This document shows positions 23,700-35,996 of a stretch of 64,000 bases of DNA, one piece after another. The stretch spans positions 62,001-126,000 of the forward strand of contig JAJIRX010000549.1 in the NCBI GenBank assembly GCA_023853785.1. The letters are read 5' to 3'. Source of the stretch: Psilocybe azurescens. Taxonomy: Eukaryota; Basidiomycota; Agaricomycetes; Agaricales; Agrocybaceae. The notes beneath the pieces are model-generated. The model was not told the DNA's origin. It did not search any database and saw only the letters and a list, made by a program, of their open reading frames with translations. Made by a program: the position numbers and the translations under genes. Each line of letters starts with the position of its first letter. The first letter of the stretch is position 1.

Positions 23700-24310
23700 T
23701 TAAAAACAAAGCTCACCGAGACGATAACGTTACAGTGTAATGTTGAAATCTTTGTAAACATTCAGCACTTTGATCTGATCTGCAGCGATAGGTTATATAT
23801 ATAAATCCATTGGCAAAGCGCTTCCACGGGTGGGAGGCCCCAGTATCCTCTAAAACTATGGTACCTGCGCATGGGCGGCTAAATATCGTTCACAATATCG
23901 CTCAGAGTCTCCTGAGTCCTGGATAGATTGATTATCGACATGAGCACGATTTTACGTGTAGTTATTCCTTTCCTTGATCAAAACCTCCTTGTAGAAACTG
24001 ACAAGATGACCCGTTAGAGTAAATCAATGATCCGTGTGAAATTTTAAGAAATCCACGAGAGCACATCGTTGACGAGATCTATGAATAGAATAATGTCGTC
24101 AATCGCTTGGATATAAACAGACATGTCGATCCTTAAGTCCTTCCGGAAATGGCAAAGACGTGTCTTGCGCCGTAAGCAGTATGGCCATGATTTAGCAGCA
24201 CTTGAGAGTTTCGTGTCACGGACGCCGGGATCTGTTTCAGCAGGCACTCGTTTATGAAGTCCATGGCAGCTACTTACACGGCACGGTCTAATCACCTGAA
24301 TGCCGGTCAT
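23700..24310 (-). pseudogene. Relic of a TRI5-type terpene synthase
   Basis: The minus strand carries the exon 3-5 region of the same family as the three plus-strand synthases, but broken. AMDFINECLLKQIP and KLSSAAKSWPYCLRRKT are in different frames. RIDMSVYIQAIDDIILFIDLVNDVLS reads well, and FYKEVLIKERNNYT is followed directly by a TAA stop where the paralogues have V-Y-N-R-A. Further on, AAHAQV and WKRFANGF match exon 4, and RYRLGEL gives the familiar end near 23700. The NSE motif is still readable. No N-terminal exons were found. It faces the opposite way to its relatives, so the cluster has undergone an inversion or inverted duplication. Confidence 0.8.
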
Positions 24311-25939
24311 ATACTATCTTGGACTCTATACGTCGACATCTCTAGCCGCACTGCATCTAAGGCCGCCCTGGCGATGGTACGTATAGAGTAAAGAGACCAT
24401 CAAAATACTCTATGTACCTCCCATAGGATGGTTATCATATTTACTACAATGTATAGTTATAAACTGTTATTAATATGAATGAGACGATAGCGTTTCAGTG
24501 TCATGTGGAAAGCTCTGCAGAGTCGGTAGTTGACGCCTTAGGTCTGACGTACAGAGATCCATTAATAAATCACTTCTTTGGGGGAGATGCTCACTTTCCG
24601 CTCCAATGCGATGCAGGGCGTCTTGAATTAATGTCAAACTGTTGTGTGTACAGAGGAGTTAATAATAATCTCCAAGAGTTCCACGATGTCCTCTTTCATC
24701 GATTATCTTCATGGCTTTTCATTTTCATACTCTTCTAACCCATTCACATCAGATCCAGTGGCTAAAATAATGCACCCTAGCCAATCCCGAGGGTGAAAGG
24801 TGGACACCTATGAGTAAAATATTAAAAATAGCGTTTATCACATCTAGGATTATGATTAAAGCCCGTGGACGTCGGAGTGTTGACCGCCAACGAGCTGGAA
24901 AGGGGGTCCGATGTGGAACAGGGAATGTACAACTTATGAGCTTAAGGAGAGGCGCACGCTGGTGAAACAGCTGTTGTTGAGGACAATTGTATTATGAATC
25001 CAGACTGGATGCGCTTGTGGTTTGTGAGGGAGGGGGAGACAAATAGGCCGCTTTCGAGGATTTTAAGGCATAAGGTGACGGCGAGGGGATATAGAGAATG
25101 GATGGCTCTTATTTGTCGACTCCAAATCGGTGATTGCGAGTCTTAAAACATCACTGCCAGTGGCGACCAAGCCTAGCATCTAGGATTGGATGCCCGTTAT
25201 GTATCGCTCTGTACCGAATTGCAAGAACCAGGATCATCGATTAACCGCTGTTACCAACTTAAGGTCTTCATCGTTGGCCGAATATCTTGGAGTTATTTTC
25301 TATCGTGTCTTCTTACTAGGCATTTCTTCTCTCCGTCGTTGTGGGAATTTAATCTGGAGAGAAGCAGAGAGGTGATGGGACAGGCAGCTTCATGTCCGGT
25401 TGTGACGATGCATCGGTTCATAATTAGCGCCAATCAATTGGCGCTTGATGAAGCTGGGTTCGCATCTTATGTCAGCCGTAGGTGGGAATCCGTATACATT
25501 ACCACAGAACCTGTACAGAGGTCATCAGTCCCATGATTTTATGCCCACTCTCTTCATGTAGCATGAATGGAACTATTTTCTTGGCAATTCAATGGCCAGC
25601 AGGTGCATTTAACAGCATGGTACTTACACTAAAATTAGCACGGGTTTGCAGATCCCCGGTGCGTATACGTCATACCCTGATTATATTATTACATTGACAT
25701 TGCACTGACATGGATAATACACCTGTAAGACCTTACTCGCGTACCCAGTTACTCACCGACACCAATGGACCGGCCCTGATATTGTACCGTAGCCAGGCTG
25801 TTCGATAAGAGCTGCATAACTTACTCAGCTCCGAGTTGTGATCTTGTAAATTTCTTCTTAAAAGCGTCACAACTACAATTGCTCAATTTCTCAGTCATCC
25901 CCATCTCCTCAGCAGCCAAACTCAGTTAAAAACCAAAAT
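24311..25939. other. Intergenic region between synthase relic and synthase 2
   Basis: Holds ORFs at 24475-24738 (87 aa) and 25186-25536 (116 aa), both plus strand. Neither has a recognised motif, splice continuity or signal peptide. The 116-aa frame is the longest and may be a remnant of a decayed gene. No RNA gene seen. Confidence 0.35.
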
Positions 25940-27111
25940 ATGGTCGACAATACGGATTTTTCCGTTCAGCACATAAAAAGAAATTTACAGCCACCTCATA
26001 CAAAATCTCAATTATTGCCCCAAGAGCCCAATACAGAACACCAACGTAACATATAAGGCGCTACTGTCTGAGGTATCAGAATACAATGATGGCAAGGAAT
26101 GGTTTGACACCATGTGTAAAGAATCCGCTAGCCTAGCAGAAGTAAGTCTTTCTTCTAGTCAAGATGACCTGTTTCATTGAATAAAAGCCCTACAGCTTCT
26201 CTACGCTCATTGTACCTTTGACGTACGCAAGCATATTGCAAAATTTATATGGTACTTATGACGCATACTTTCAATCATTAAAGTAAATCTTACAGGAAGG
26301 AAATAAACATAGGTGCCTGATCAACATTGAGGATCTCGGTCACAAGTATCCGTCGTCCCTTGCAGGGTTTCAGGCCCAAATTCTCCAGCAGCAGAGGCCT
26401 GAAGGAAAAGTTTTACAGTCCCTCCTAGACTCTCTCACTACTTTTTATCGCTTTTGGGACCCAATCCCAGCCAATTGTATGTCCCACTCTGTCCTGGAGT
26501 TTGTAAATGGTTCCTTGCTGGAACAAGCACCGAACGTCAACAACATGAAGCTCTCTAGTGCTGCAAAGAGGTGGCCATACTTCTTAAGGCGAAAGACGGG
26601 CATTTCCGCGGCTTTTGCCTTCGCAATCTTTCCCAAAGAATTGAACATTGACATGTCGGTCTACATCCAAGCGATTGAAGATACTGTTCTATTTATAGAT
26701 ATCTTCAATGATGTGCTTTCGTGAGTGCCAATGCTAACGTTAAGTCTTCAGGGAATAGCTCTGACATAATAGTTTGGACCTTAGATTCTACAAAGAGTAT
26801 CTGAGTGGAGAGAGAAACAACTACGTCTACAATCGCGCACGCGTCAACGAGAAATCAACCATGGAGACCTTGCAGAGTGTTGTAGATGATGCTTTAGCCG
26901 CCCATTCGAGAGCAAAGAAGATTTTAGAGCACACCGAAGCGTTCCTTCCATGGAAGAGCTTTCTTGATGGCTACATGTACGTCAGTCTATGCTGGGTACT
27001 TCATTGTGTTGACATCCATGACGTAGCTCGTTTCACTTTATCGCAAAGCGCTATCGCCTCAGAGAGCTTGGTTTTCAGCTGGATGGCCGTATCCCAGAGG
27101 TAGTCGACTGA
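25940..27111 (+). CDS. TRI5-type sesquiterpene synthase 2 (N-terminal frame uncertain)
   Basis: Exons: 25940-26141, 26196-26251, 26313-26720, 26785-26976, 27027-27111. The middle exons have exactly the 56/408/192-nt sizes of the paralogues. Body: NTNVTYKALLSEVSEYNDG, LINIEDLGHKYPSSLAGF, FYRFWDPIPANCMSH, NDVLSFYKEYLSGERNNYVY, KRYRLREL. The NSE metal-binding triad (N-D-x-x-S-x-x-x-E) is intact, but the Asp-rich motif is EDLGHK, with Glu for the first Asp and His where an acid is expected. The C-terminus is longer than in the paralogues (ends GRIPEVVD). From the ATG at 25940 the frame does not meet EIYSHLIQN: there is one extra A in the five-A run at 25975-25979. This is an indel, or a different first exon is used. 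The expected product is about 313 aa. Confidence 0.8.
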
Positions 27112-27329
27112 GCTTTTTGATCCCCAGTGCTTCATTTAGTTCACGACAGAATGATTATGAAGTGATTATGAAATGAATGTTATTCTTAGATCCCAACTAT
27201 GACATTCTTGAACGACGACTTTGGAAAAACATGCGCGTAGGATGGTATATTGTCGGTTGATAAGGACGAATACGAGGTAGTGTTTTAAGCCTCTCTTCAT
27301 TCTATGGCCTTCCACTAATTTTCTCGTGT

Positions 27330-28390
27330 ACCATTCATCATGTATCGCCCAATTACAGCATCTATGACGGCGTGATAAGTGCACTACTTTCCGTGTGTCA
27401 CCTATTTTATGTACTTTTATATCATTTCGAGTACCTTTCAAATATGGTAAAATTGAGGCTCTGAATATTGTCGAGAGGGTCATATTTTCTGCCAGAGCAC
27501 CATTTTTTATGACAAGAGAAACACTTCAATCAAGTAAGCCATACGTCGTCCAATAAAGAGGCTGTTTCTACTAGAGAGCACCTTTTTCTTTGTCTCGAGA
27601 GCCTTTTTCTTAGACGCCTCTGCATCAAGGAATGAGCCTTTCCATTGAGGAATTCTTAGTCGGTGCCCGAGGCGACGACCTTGAATGAAGACCAACACTA
27701 ACTTCTATATTAGGATTTGCCCATATTATTTACCGATCTAAAGGCAGATTTTGAGCTGGTTGCCATTGAGGATATGATTTAATACTGGCTGTTGGCTTCT
27801 GTTGACTTAAGAAATTTGAATCATGAGTATATTCGGATACTCGGGAACAAAGAATATATTAATAAAGAAGTACACTAAACCTAAATGTCAACATTGATGA
27901 CAAGGTTATCATGCTGGACACCGAAGGTAAGCATGCAAATTGCCTTTAAATCCGTGAGTCGTAGGCCCCAGGGACCAATTACAAATAGTTTTAACCATGA
28001 TTTAGGACCATTGCATCCACCGGTTATCGGTTTGATTATTAAAAAGGCTCGCTCACTAACGTGGTGGCTCTCAACAAAAAGTGGCTCTCAAGGAAAAAGG
28101 CACTCTCTAGTAGAACAAGGTTTCCAACGGACAGTTTGTGGCTTAGTCCGCAGATTTCTCATCGTAAATTATGAACTTTAGCTTAGACAGAATAAAAATG
28201 GTGCTCTGGCAGAAAATACGGCTCTCTCGACGGTATTCAGAACCTCAATTTCATGATGTCGGAAAGGTACTCGAAATGACATAAAGGTACCTAAAATAGG
28301 TGAGACACGGAAAGTAGCGTGGCTCGATAATAAATGTGCACTTACTTATCACGCCATAATCCATATGTAATATCACTAATCAGATATCTT
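27330..28390. mobile_element. Foldback element with ~300-bp imperfect inverted arms
   Basis: The left arm (about 27330-27650) is an imperfect reverse complement of the right arm (about 28040-28390). Anchors in order: ggcgtgataag at 27369-27379 against cttatcacgcc at 28345-28355; the 19-bp tattttctgccagagcacc at 27483-27501 against its complement at 28200-28218; and ttctactagagagc at 27567 against its near complement at 28100-28115. By eye roughly four of five bases agree. The ~400 bp core has no transposase-like ORF. It lies between synthases 2 and 3. It resembles a non-autonomous foldback/MITE-type element or an inverted local duplication. I could not identify target-site duplications. Confidence 0.65.
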
Positions 28391-28940
28391 CCGAGAAAAT
28401 TTGCCTTTAGTTCCAGGCTTGTATCATTGACAAGAATTTGCGATGTTTTACCATTATTATCCTGCTCAATTTACTTGTAATAATCACTGACGTGCTGCGG
28501 AACAAGTGTTAAGTCAATATAAGGTAAAAAATAGAGTTCACCTCTTACTGGAGTTGACTGAAAATGTTGACGCTGACAGACAGGTGTAAAGCTTCGATAC
28601 CGATCTCGGAGAAAACGGTAGGACTTCTGAACTTGCAGATGTTCCGCTTTGAGCCATGAAAGGTGACTGTACCGTTTATAAAGCTGGCGGGGATTAGTGA
28701 GATCGCAGATAAGAGTACCTTAGTTTGCTTTTTAGCCGTGAGGCGCGGCTGATAGAGTCCTAAGTCGGTAGTCGTGCGGGAACTACGGGGAGCTATGTTA
28801 TATTTAGATCGCGATTGTAATTGGCGCCCTGCAGTGTCGCTTGCTGCGATAGTAAACATAGATTGAAGCTCTACGGTTTAAATAGAGTGAGACTCATTCA
28901 TAAACCTTGACTATTCACTAACAACTCTATACTGGAGAGG

Positions 28941-30070
28941 ATGGCTTACTCTCTTCCGTTCATCACAGAAATTTATTCTCACCTTATAGAATCTCTGCAG
29001 TATCGACCCGAGAGTCCAGTTTCCGAAACAAATGCAACGTATCAAGCATTGCGATCTGAGGTATCGCTGTACAACAATGGCAGAGAATGGTTTGACGATA
29101 TGTGTCGAGAAGCCACAAGCCTAGCAGAAGTACGCATGGATTTGAATTCTGCTTCACCGAAAGACTAACTCTTTAATTCAGCTTCCATATGCCGATTGCA
29201 CACCTGAAATGCGGTTTTATCTCGCCAAATTTACATGGTAAGTGACTGGAGATGCACATTATATTGCATGCCGCACTATGATTCAAATGACTACCAACTC
29301 AAGGTTTCTAATTAATATCGACGACCTCGGTGAGAAGTATCCATTGCATCTGGAAGAATTCCAAGGACGCGTGCTCCGAAAGGAGAATCCGAACGGCACA
29401 ATTTTAGAATCCTTTCTCGAAGCTATCAACACCTTCTATCGCTTCTGGGACCCTATCCCGGCAAATTGCATGTCCCAAGCAGCCATGGACTTCGTCAATG
29501 GTTGTTTGCTGGAACAATTGCCGACCATCCGCGAAATGAAGCTTTCAAGGGATGCTAAATCGTGGCCATATTCTTTACGAAGAAAGACAGGGGCCTCCGG
29601 AGTTTATGCCTTCGCGATTTTCCCAAAAGTTCTCAAAATTGATATATCAATTTATATCCAAGTGATCGACGATATCGTTCTATTTATTGATCTCCTGAAT
29701 GATGTCCTTTCGTGAGTGGATTTTTAATCTACTTACCAATTGGAACCTGAAAAGAAACTGCTCTACAGATTCCACAAAGAGTATCTAGCCGGAGAGAGAA
29801 ATAACTATGTATATAACCGTGCCCATGTTGATCATACATCCATCCCGGAGACCCTGCAGAGCATTGCGGATGATGTTTTAGCCGCCCATGCTCGTGTAAC
29901 GAAGGTTCTCCAGTATACTGAAGGGTATCTTCCGTGGATGAGATTTGTTAACGGCTACATGTATGTCCACCTTTGCCTTTGAATTATCTGTGCTAACCTT
30001 GTTAACTTGGCCCTGTAGAGCCTTCCACGTTACATTGAAACGTTATCGCCTTGGGGATCTTGGTTTCTAA
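28941..30070 (+). CDS. TRI5-type sesquiterpene synthase 3 (intact)
   Basis: Five exons (28941-29129, 29182-29237, 29304-29711, 29769-29960, 30019-30070) join in one frame to 298 aa. It is the only undisrupted copy in the window. Exon 1 starts MAYSLPFITEIYSHLIESLQ and has TYQALRSEV. The Asp-rich motif is IDDLGEK, so DDxxE is complete. FYRFWDPIPANCMSQ and FVNGCLLEQLP follow. The NSE motif is NDVLSFHKE with GERNNYVYNR after it, and the end is LKRYRLGDLGF. The family cyclises farnesyl diphosphate to a sesquiterpene; the product cannot be told from the sequence. The shared architecture shows that the copies arose by local duplication. Confidence 0.9.
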
Positions 30071-33011
30071 TTAAATAGCTTTCGGAAATATTTGACCCTT
30101 CTATCTAGACATAAAACCTGAATCCGATAGAATAAAAGACGATGTCCTGGTCTTGAGTGCCCTATGCCGCTGCCTCTACTATCGTGAATTGAGCAGAATA
30201 GAATGCTATACACGAAATGAGTTAGTTCTCGAGATTGGTGAGGATTTGAGTGTCTCAATATTGGGGCCTTAGCTCTTTTCAATCCAGACGTCGACTAGTA
30301 CTGACCAATTGTCCTACCTCAAGTTGTTTGAGCTCCAGTTGCCGTACTCTAGCAACTTGCTTAAGAGTTTCTGAGGACATATGGAAAAAGGGCTCTGGAA
30401 GACGACCATCACTCTGTTGAATTGATGCGTTGGCAAGCTTGTAGGCGCAGCTTGAGCCGACGGAGTTCCATATGTTTGAGCTAATACTTGGACGATTCCG
30501 AATTAGGAGGCACTTACAGGTGATTATTTTAAGTCCAATTGCTTTCTAAGACAATCGTTGGAGCTTGTCTTCTTTGACCGATATCAAAGGACGTAGAATA
30601 CCTGCCGTTACTGGAGTCCGATGGCAAAGGCGGCAACGGGTTTCTGACGTAGAAATTGTGGCTACCATTTTTGAGAAGCCAGGGTTTGATACAGTGGAAA
30701 TAGCCTATAAGATATCACGGTGAGTGAAAGAATGGCGAATCTCTTCCGAACTTTGAAGTAATAGTAGGGTCCGTGCCCAATCCGTCACCTCGTTGACATC
30801 GACGCTCTGAGCTCGGCTTGAATTTAGACGCCTGCGGGGTGCACGAGCTATTGACGACGTTCTTGAAGTACGTGACCGACCTGCCTTTTTCAAACGGAAT
30901 GTGGGCACACTTCCTCCCTCTCCCTCTCCTCCAGCACTAGACTTTGCGCTCGCGCGCTTGCGGGATACGCGCCCTCCTGACGAGCTATATACTTAGTGAT
31001 CAACATGCTCTCGTTAAACGGACTGTTCACCCGCCTTACGTGCTTCTGCACCACGTCCATAGACCGACACGCCGGTCGTCGGACCGGTTGCAACTCTCAT
31101 CCACTCTTCCCCGCAATTCTCCTGCCCATTCATCCGCGCCGGTGATCAACGCACATCCAACGAGCTCGATGAGCCGGCTAAATGCTAAGCGTCCGCTTTG
31201 TTCTGAATGAATTGTTCACTCACCTACTGTCTCTCCGGTCCCCCTCACCGCCAGCAAACATGGACCAATATCAGAGCACGCGTTGACACAACTGTTAGAA
31301 TGCTTATCAGCATCCACACTCGCCTAGAGACGTACAATGCCCACCATCTGTGACCAGCCCCTCATCTCCTCCTGATACTGACACGAAGCATCCGAATTCA
31401 CCGACGCTTGAAATAGATCAGGCTTGGGCTTTGAGAGTCGGTCAGTAAGCGACATCCACATTGTCCTCGTACCCATGCCCCTGAACTCTACATGAACCAC
31501 CTGTACTTGGCTCACATTCATTCCAACAGACAAAGACGAAAGTCTGGCACCATCAGCGAGGCAATGTCAGTAAGGACATATTCGTGTCAAATCATCTCGC
31601 TGCGCGCCTATGTCACCAACCAGGACATATCGGAGACGGACATCCCTTTATACGCTGACTTGCTTGCTCAAGTATGCCCACCGATCAGGACTTCGAACAT
31701 CCTTTCCGCAGCTCGATACTGACCCCTTCTGATATGATTCTGATCCCTCTGACATCACGATTGCCCTCGAATGCGCCATGTATGGTCCTTGCTGCTCACC
31801 GGTCATCAACGAAGCACGGTACGCCTGTATATTCATAATAGTTTATACATATTCACGTAAAGACCTACATTGTCAGAACACACATCCTTGCTGTATCCAT
31901 GACCGCCAGAAGGGGTTTGCGGACATTGGGTGTTGTGTATAACGATAGTTTCGTCTATCACTGTAAGTGAAAATAAACGTCAATACGTCGAAGATGAGGA
32001 CTAACCTTTTTCTTTCCTGATGAAGAAATATACAACGAACACGACTTTGGTACAGATATTGTGCATCGGAGAAGTAAACACGTGTCCTCGCCTCCGGGCA
32101 TGTTGAAAAGTGTTCACCTCCGCTATAAGTAGCCCATCGCAAAATGGTATCTATGCATGGTCCCATCGGTGAGCCTTCCCAAGCTATGCACTTACGAAAG
32201 ACGTGATATTGGCGCTTGGGTATCTGAGAAATGAATTTGAGGATGTAGTATGATGCAGATGGTAGGGAATGTGTCAGTGTGGGGTAGATGCAAATGGGTG
32301 AGAATCTCTAAATGCCAGTTCGTCGAAGACCAGAATTGACCAATGTCGAATTTGCTATAGACCGACACAACGAACACGCTTCCACCTCCCACTCCAGTGC
32401 TGCCTAGCTCTGATATAGAGATTCTGCTAGTCGTAAGCCGCATACGTCCTCTTCTTCTTCTGACAAAGCACACACGGTAAGCCAGTCTCAGGCTACGCAT
32501 TCTCGGGGTCTTGGAGATGAATTGGAGGATGTGAGTGGGAAATGGATTTGTGCGGGCGTGAGTGAAATGGGTGATGGCATAGCAGAGAAAAACGGCGCGC
32601 TGTGTAGTAGAATCGAGTCAGAATTAACCAACCAGTGGTCAGCCGACGCATACATATTAGATTCTGTGGATCCATCGAGCTGGTAGACCACTATTGGAAG
32701 GATGGTAGTAGGGTAGTATTAGGTAAGAATTTTGTGTGTCGAAAATGAAATCGAAATTCTTTCCCAGATCCACTGTGTCATGACACCCCGCAATCCAAGT
32801 TATTCGTGCTTTGCACATCTTACATTTGTTTGACCTGTCTCCTGTTTCCTTGGATAGCAGGACCGATGACAGATGGTGTCTCTTTATCATTCTGCCTTCT
32901 TTCATTGATCAGCGGCCCGAACTTCGAAGCTGGACCCTTTTTTTTTTTTTTTTTCAAACGTCCAACTACCATCTTTCTCGAATCTTACAGCCCTGACTTT
33001 CAACCTCGAAT
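30071..33011. other. 2.9 kb without a recognisable gene
   Basis: Many short ORFs (up to about 105 aa) on both strands, none with a recognised motif or consistent splice structure. GC content rises around 30800-31700, which might reflect degraded coding or transposon DNA. A run of about 17 T at 32938-32954 lies in the presumed 5' region of the MYND gene. No tRNA or rRNA recognised. Confidence 0.4.
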
Positions 33012-35444
33012 ATGCCAGGCCCAGGCAGTCGCTCCAAAGCAAAGTTGAAAAGCCACAAACCTAAAACTCCTGCCTCGCCAATGGCTCAAGGCGACGTCAG
33101 TGAAGTGCAGATCGCCGAAATTGACAATGCTGAAGGATGGGATGTTATTGTCAGCATTCTGTGCGGTCTTTTCGAACTACCAGGTATGTTCGCTCGTCCT
33201 CGGCTTTGAAAGTACTACTGATTACATTCTTATTCTTAGATCTCACCTCTAGAAGCGGCTTAAAAAAGTGCATGCCAATTTCAACCCTATCTTCGCAAAA
33301 ATCGAAAGCGTCTGCCATAAGAATCCGCAAAATTACAAGATTAGAGGTGCGATTGTCGGTATATTTGCCAAAATGTGCGTGGATTCGCTGTTGAGGGACA
33401 AGCTTTTTGAGAAAGGTGCGCAAATATCTGAGTTTGTGGCCCTCTTGATTGTCTTCATTTTCTCTTAGGGGTCCTGAATATGATCATACCTCTTCTCAAC
33501 ATCGACGACACTCGTCATCTTGCTCTTCGTTCCCTGAGTACTATCACCCATCACGGTGGATCCAAAGCCCGCATTGAAATCGCAAAGCACTCCAACGTTC
33601 TCACAAAGCTCATCCGAGACCTACCTGACGATGAGAAAGTCGCAGAGCTGGCAGTCGTCACAATCGCGCATTGCATATCCGCTGTCGTAGAGGGTGCCCC
33701 TGAACCTGTACTCAAGTCCATAGACATGGTTGACGTCCTTAAAACTGTTCTGGAGGCCATCAAGAGACCTCACAGTAGGCCAAGGTCGATCATCGACCAT
33801 GCTATTGAGTTGGTGAGCTTTTCAAGCATACACATCAAGGCGTACACCCCCGCCATTCATTTCTTAGTCGCTGGCCTTCGCAGCAAGGACTGGGTCACCC
33901 GATGCACGTGTCTCGGCGGGCTTATCAGATTGTATCAACTCGAAGCAGAGGATGATCAGCGATATTTAGACCCTGGAAAGCTCATGGATGCCCTGAGTCG
34001 TCGCCTTCCCGACCATCTAGTCGATCTCGAGATGGATTACGGACTTATGCGCTGTGATATCTACTTGACCGTCAAGTCCGCGGACGATTTTCAAAAGGCG
34101 ATGATGGCGTGTGTTCAAACTCATGACCTTTACGCGCTTGGATTGAAAGAAGCCGAGCTGATTCTCAGAACGGAGTTTTCAATTTCGGAGGGCACGTTCG
34201 AAAGCGAAGACCCTGCCACAGGAAAACGTCTGAACGACAACGCCGGGCTGCCGTTCAAAATGTGGTCCGAGTCGCTTCCGATGTGCGCTAAAGCGATCAG
34301 AAAGATGAATAAGCCCAACGAGGCGGATTCTGCTGATATCCTGGACATCAAGTACCTCATCATGAAGCAGCGCATTCCGGACGCCGTTAGCTTGGCGAAG
34401 AAGGCCATCGAGCGGAACCCACAACAGGCTTATTTTTACTACGCGATCACTCTTGCCGCGGACAACGTGCAAGGTCTGCGAGCGGCGAAGAAGGGGTTGA
34501 AGTGTAAGCTTCTTACGCCATTCGTGAAGTGGCAGATGATGCAGCGCGCGGTACAGCACGCAGGTGATATGGGTATTAAGATTTTGCAGGATATGCCGGA
34601 AGTTGGTGACCAGAGGTGGGCAGAAGGTATCGCTTTCTTGTCTAGCGCCCTTGAGGATGCCAGGGCATATCTCGACGGCGCGCCTCCTGATAACCGACAC
34701 ATGAAGAATGTGGTATATTGGTTCATCCTGCTCACTATGCTTATGAAGGAAGATCTCAGTCCGGATCTACATGAATTGAAAGTAAGTTCGAACCCTACTC
34801 AGGCTTTTGTTGTGTCTTCTACTCACTTAACGGCTTCACGTCTCGTAGCCCAGTCTCGAAAAGCTTAAGGCCGCCGATGACTTCAGCACTTTCATTGGCG
34901 TACCCCCTCCCAAGACAAACCTACGGCTCGCTCAACAAGCAGCCATCAAGTACTACCCTACCGCTATCGAAGAATTCTCCCGTGTCTACGATATCCTGGA
35001 CAAGGCTAAAGGAGCTGAAGGAAGTACGGCACCTAACCAGGATAGGCTCGAGAACGATCTTGCAGCATGGCTTGATGACATGAAGCTCGAGGATGGGACG
35101 ATGGAGGATATAGGCGCGCGTTGCTCGGGTAGCACCAACCATGCCAAAGTGAATTACGATCAGATTACTCTGTATCGTTGCTCGTGGTGCGGGAACCCGT
35201 CGGCTGTGCTGAGGAAATGTACGTGCATTCTGGTTCTGCTATTGCCGATGAGGCGGTTGTTGATGACGCGTTTGTGATGCATCATTTTTCCAGGCAGCGG
35301 ATGTGCAAAGACAAGGTATGTTCTTTTGCGACACTCTAGAACATGACGAACCGTATATAAATCCATCTTGTATCGTATAGGTATTGCGACTCCGCGTGCC
35401 AAAAATCCCACTGGTCCAAACACAAGAAGATGTGCAACGTCTGA
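33012..35444 (+). CDS. Helical-repeat protein with C-terminal MYND zinc finger (one frame break)
   Basis: A multi-exon gene: exon 1 33012-33183, then 33240 to about 33414, a long exon 33469 to about 34782, and four short 3' exons. The N-terminus is basic and disordered. The body reads as alpha-helical ARM/TPR-like repeats (IRGAIVGIFAKMCVDSLL, HLALRSLSTITHHGG, FLVAGLRSKDWVTRCTCL, ARAYLDGAPPDNRH). The last exons make a complete MYND finger: CSWCGNP, CSGCAKTRYC, CQKSHWSKHKKMC. MYND domains bind proline-rich partner peptides. Exon 2 switches frame at a six-A run (33262-33267) between SRSGLKK and VHANFNPIF; one missing A restores it. The rest is clean. No enzyme motif (for example SET) is present. 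A decayed duplicate lies at 44180. Confidence 0.75.
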
Positions 35445-35996
35445 GATATGACTTGGAGCGGTGAGATGTTAAGATTGCGAGGCTTATTTTGCCTTCAGCG
35501 CCTTCGACTTCCGTCAAAGGTCGAAACTCTTGTTGAAATAAAAATCTAAGTCCTGAGTACAGGTGGCGCGTCAATAATGCCAAACAAACGCGTCGCGTTA
35601 TGTATTAATTTAAGTTCTGAAGGACAGGAGACCAGATCTAAATCTCAGACACTGATTACGATCTCGCTTAGTTAGTCGTGGTGATTATCCTGTGCATTGA
35701 TGGGAACGCTGATTATAGTCCGTGATGTATCGATTTAAGACCCCTTAATGTATCTTCAATGCAGTCATTACGACGAGCCATGTTTGTCGAATTTAAAAAC
35801 GCGCCACATGAGGTATCACACTTTCCAGAGAAACTCAAATGTTTCTCGTCTTAATGTTATAGCAACACAGTTATTTCAAAACACTAGTAGTAGTCCGTTA
35901 CATGTCAAACATAGAGGTATGTGTCGGGGTACGTGGGAGAATATGATAGAGTCATCGGTCCTGCATACTATCTCTCCTCATTCCTTGCTTCTCCCC
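35445..35996. other. Intergenic region between convergent MYND and hydrophobin genes
   Basis: The 3' regions of both genes. Short chance ORFs only; no RNA gene or repeat seen. Confidence 0.4.

Noticed and set aside
33240..33270. Alternative splice acceptor (cctctag) to avoid the frame break in the MYND gene
   Set aside because: It would need a phase-0 donor, but the only good donor gives phase 1 and then leads to a stop. A missing A in the A6 run fits better.
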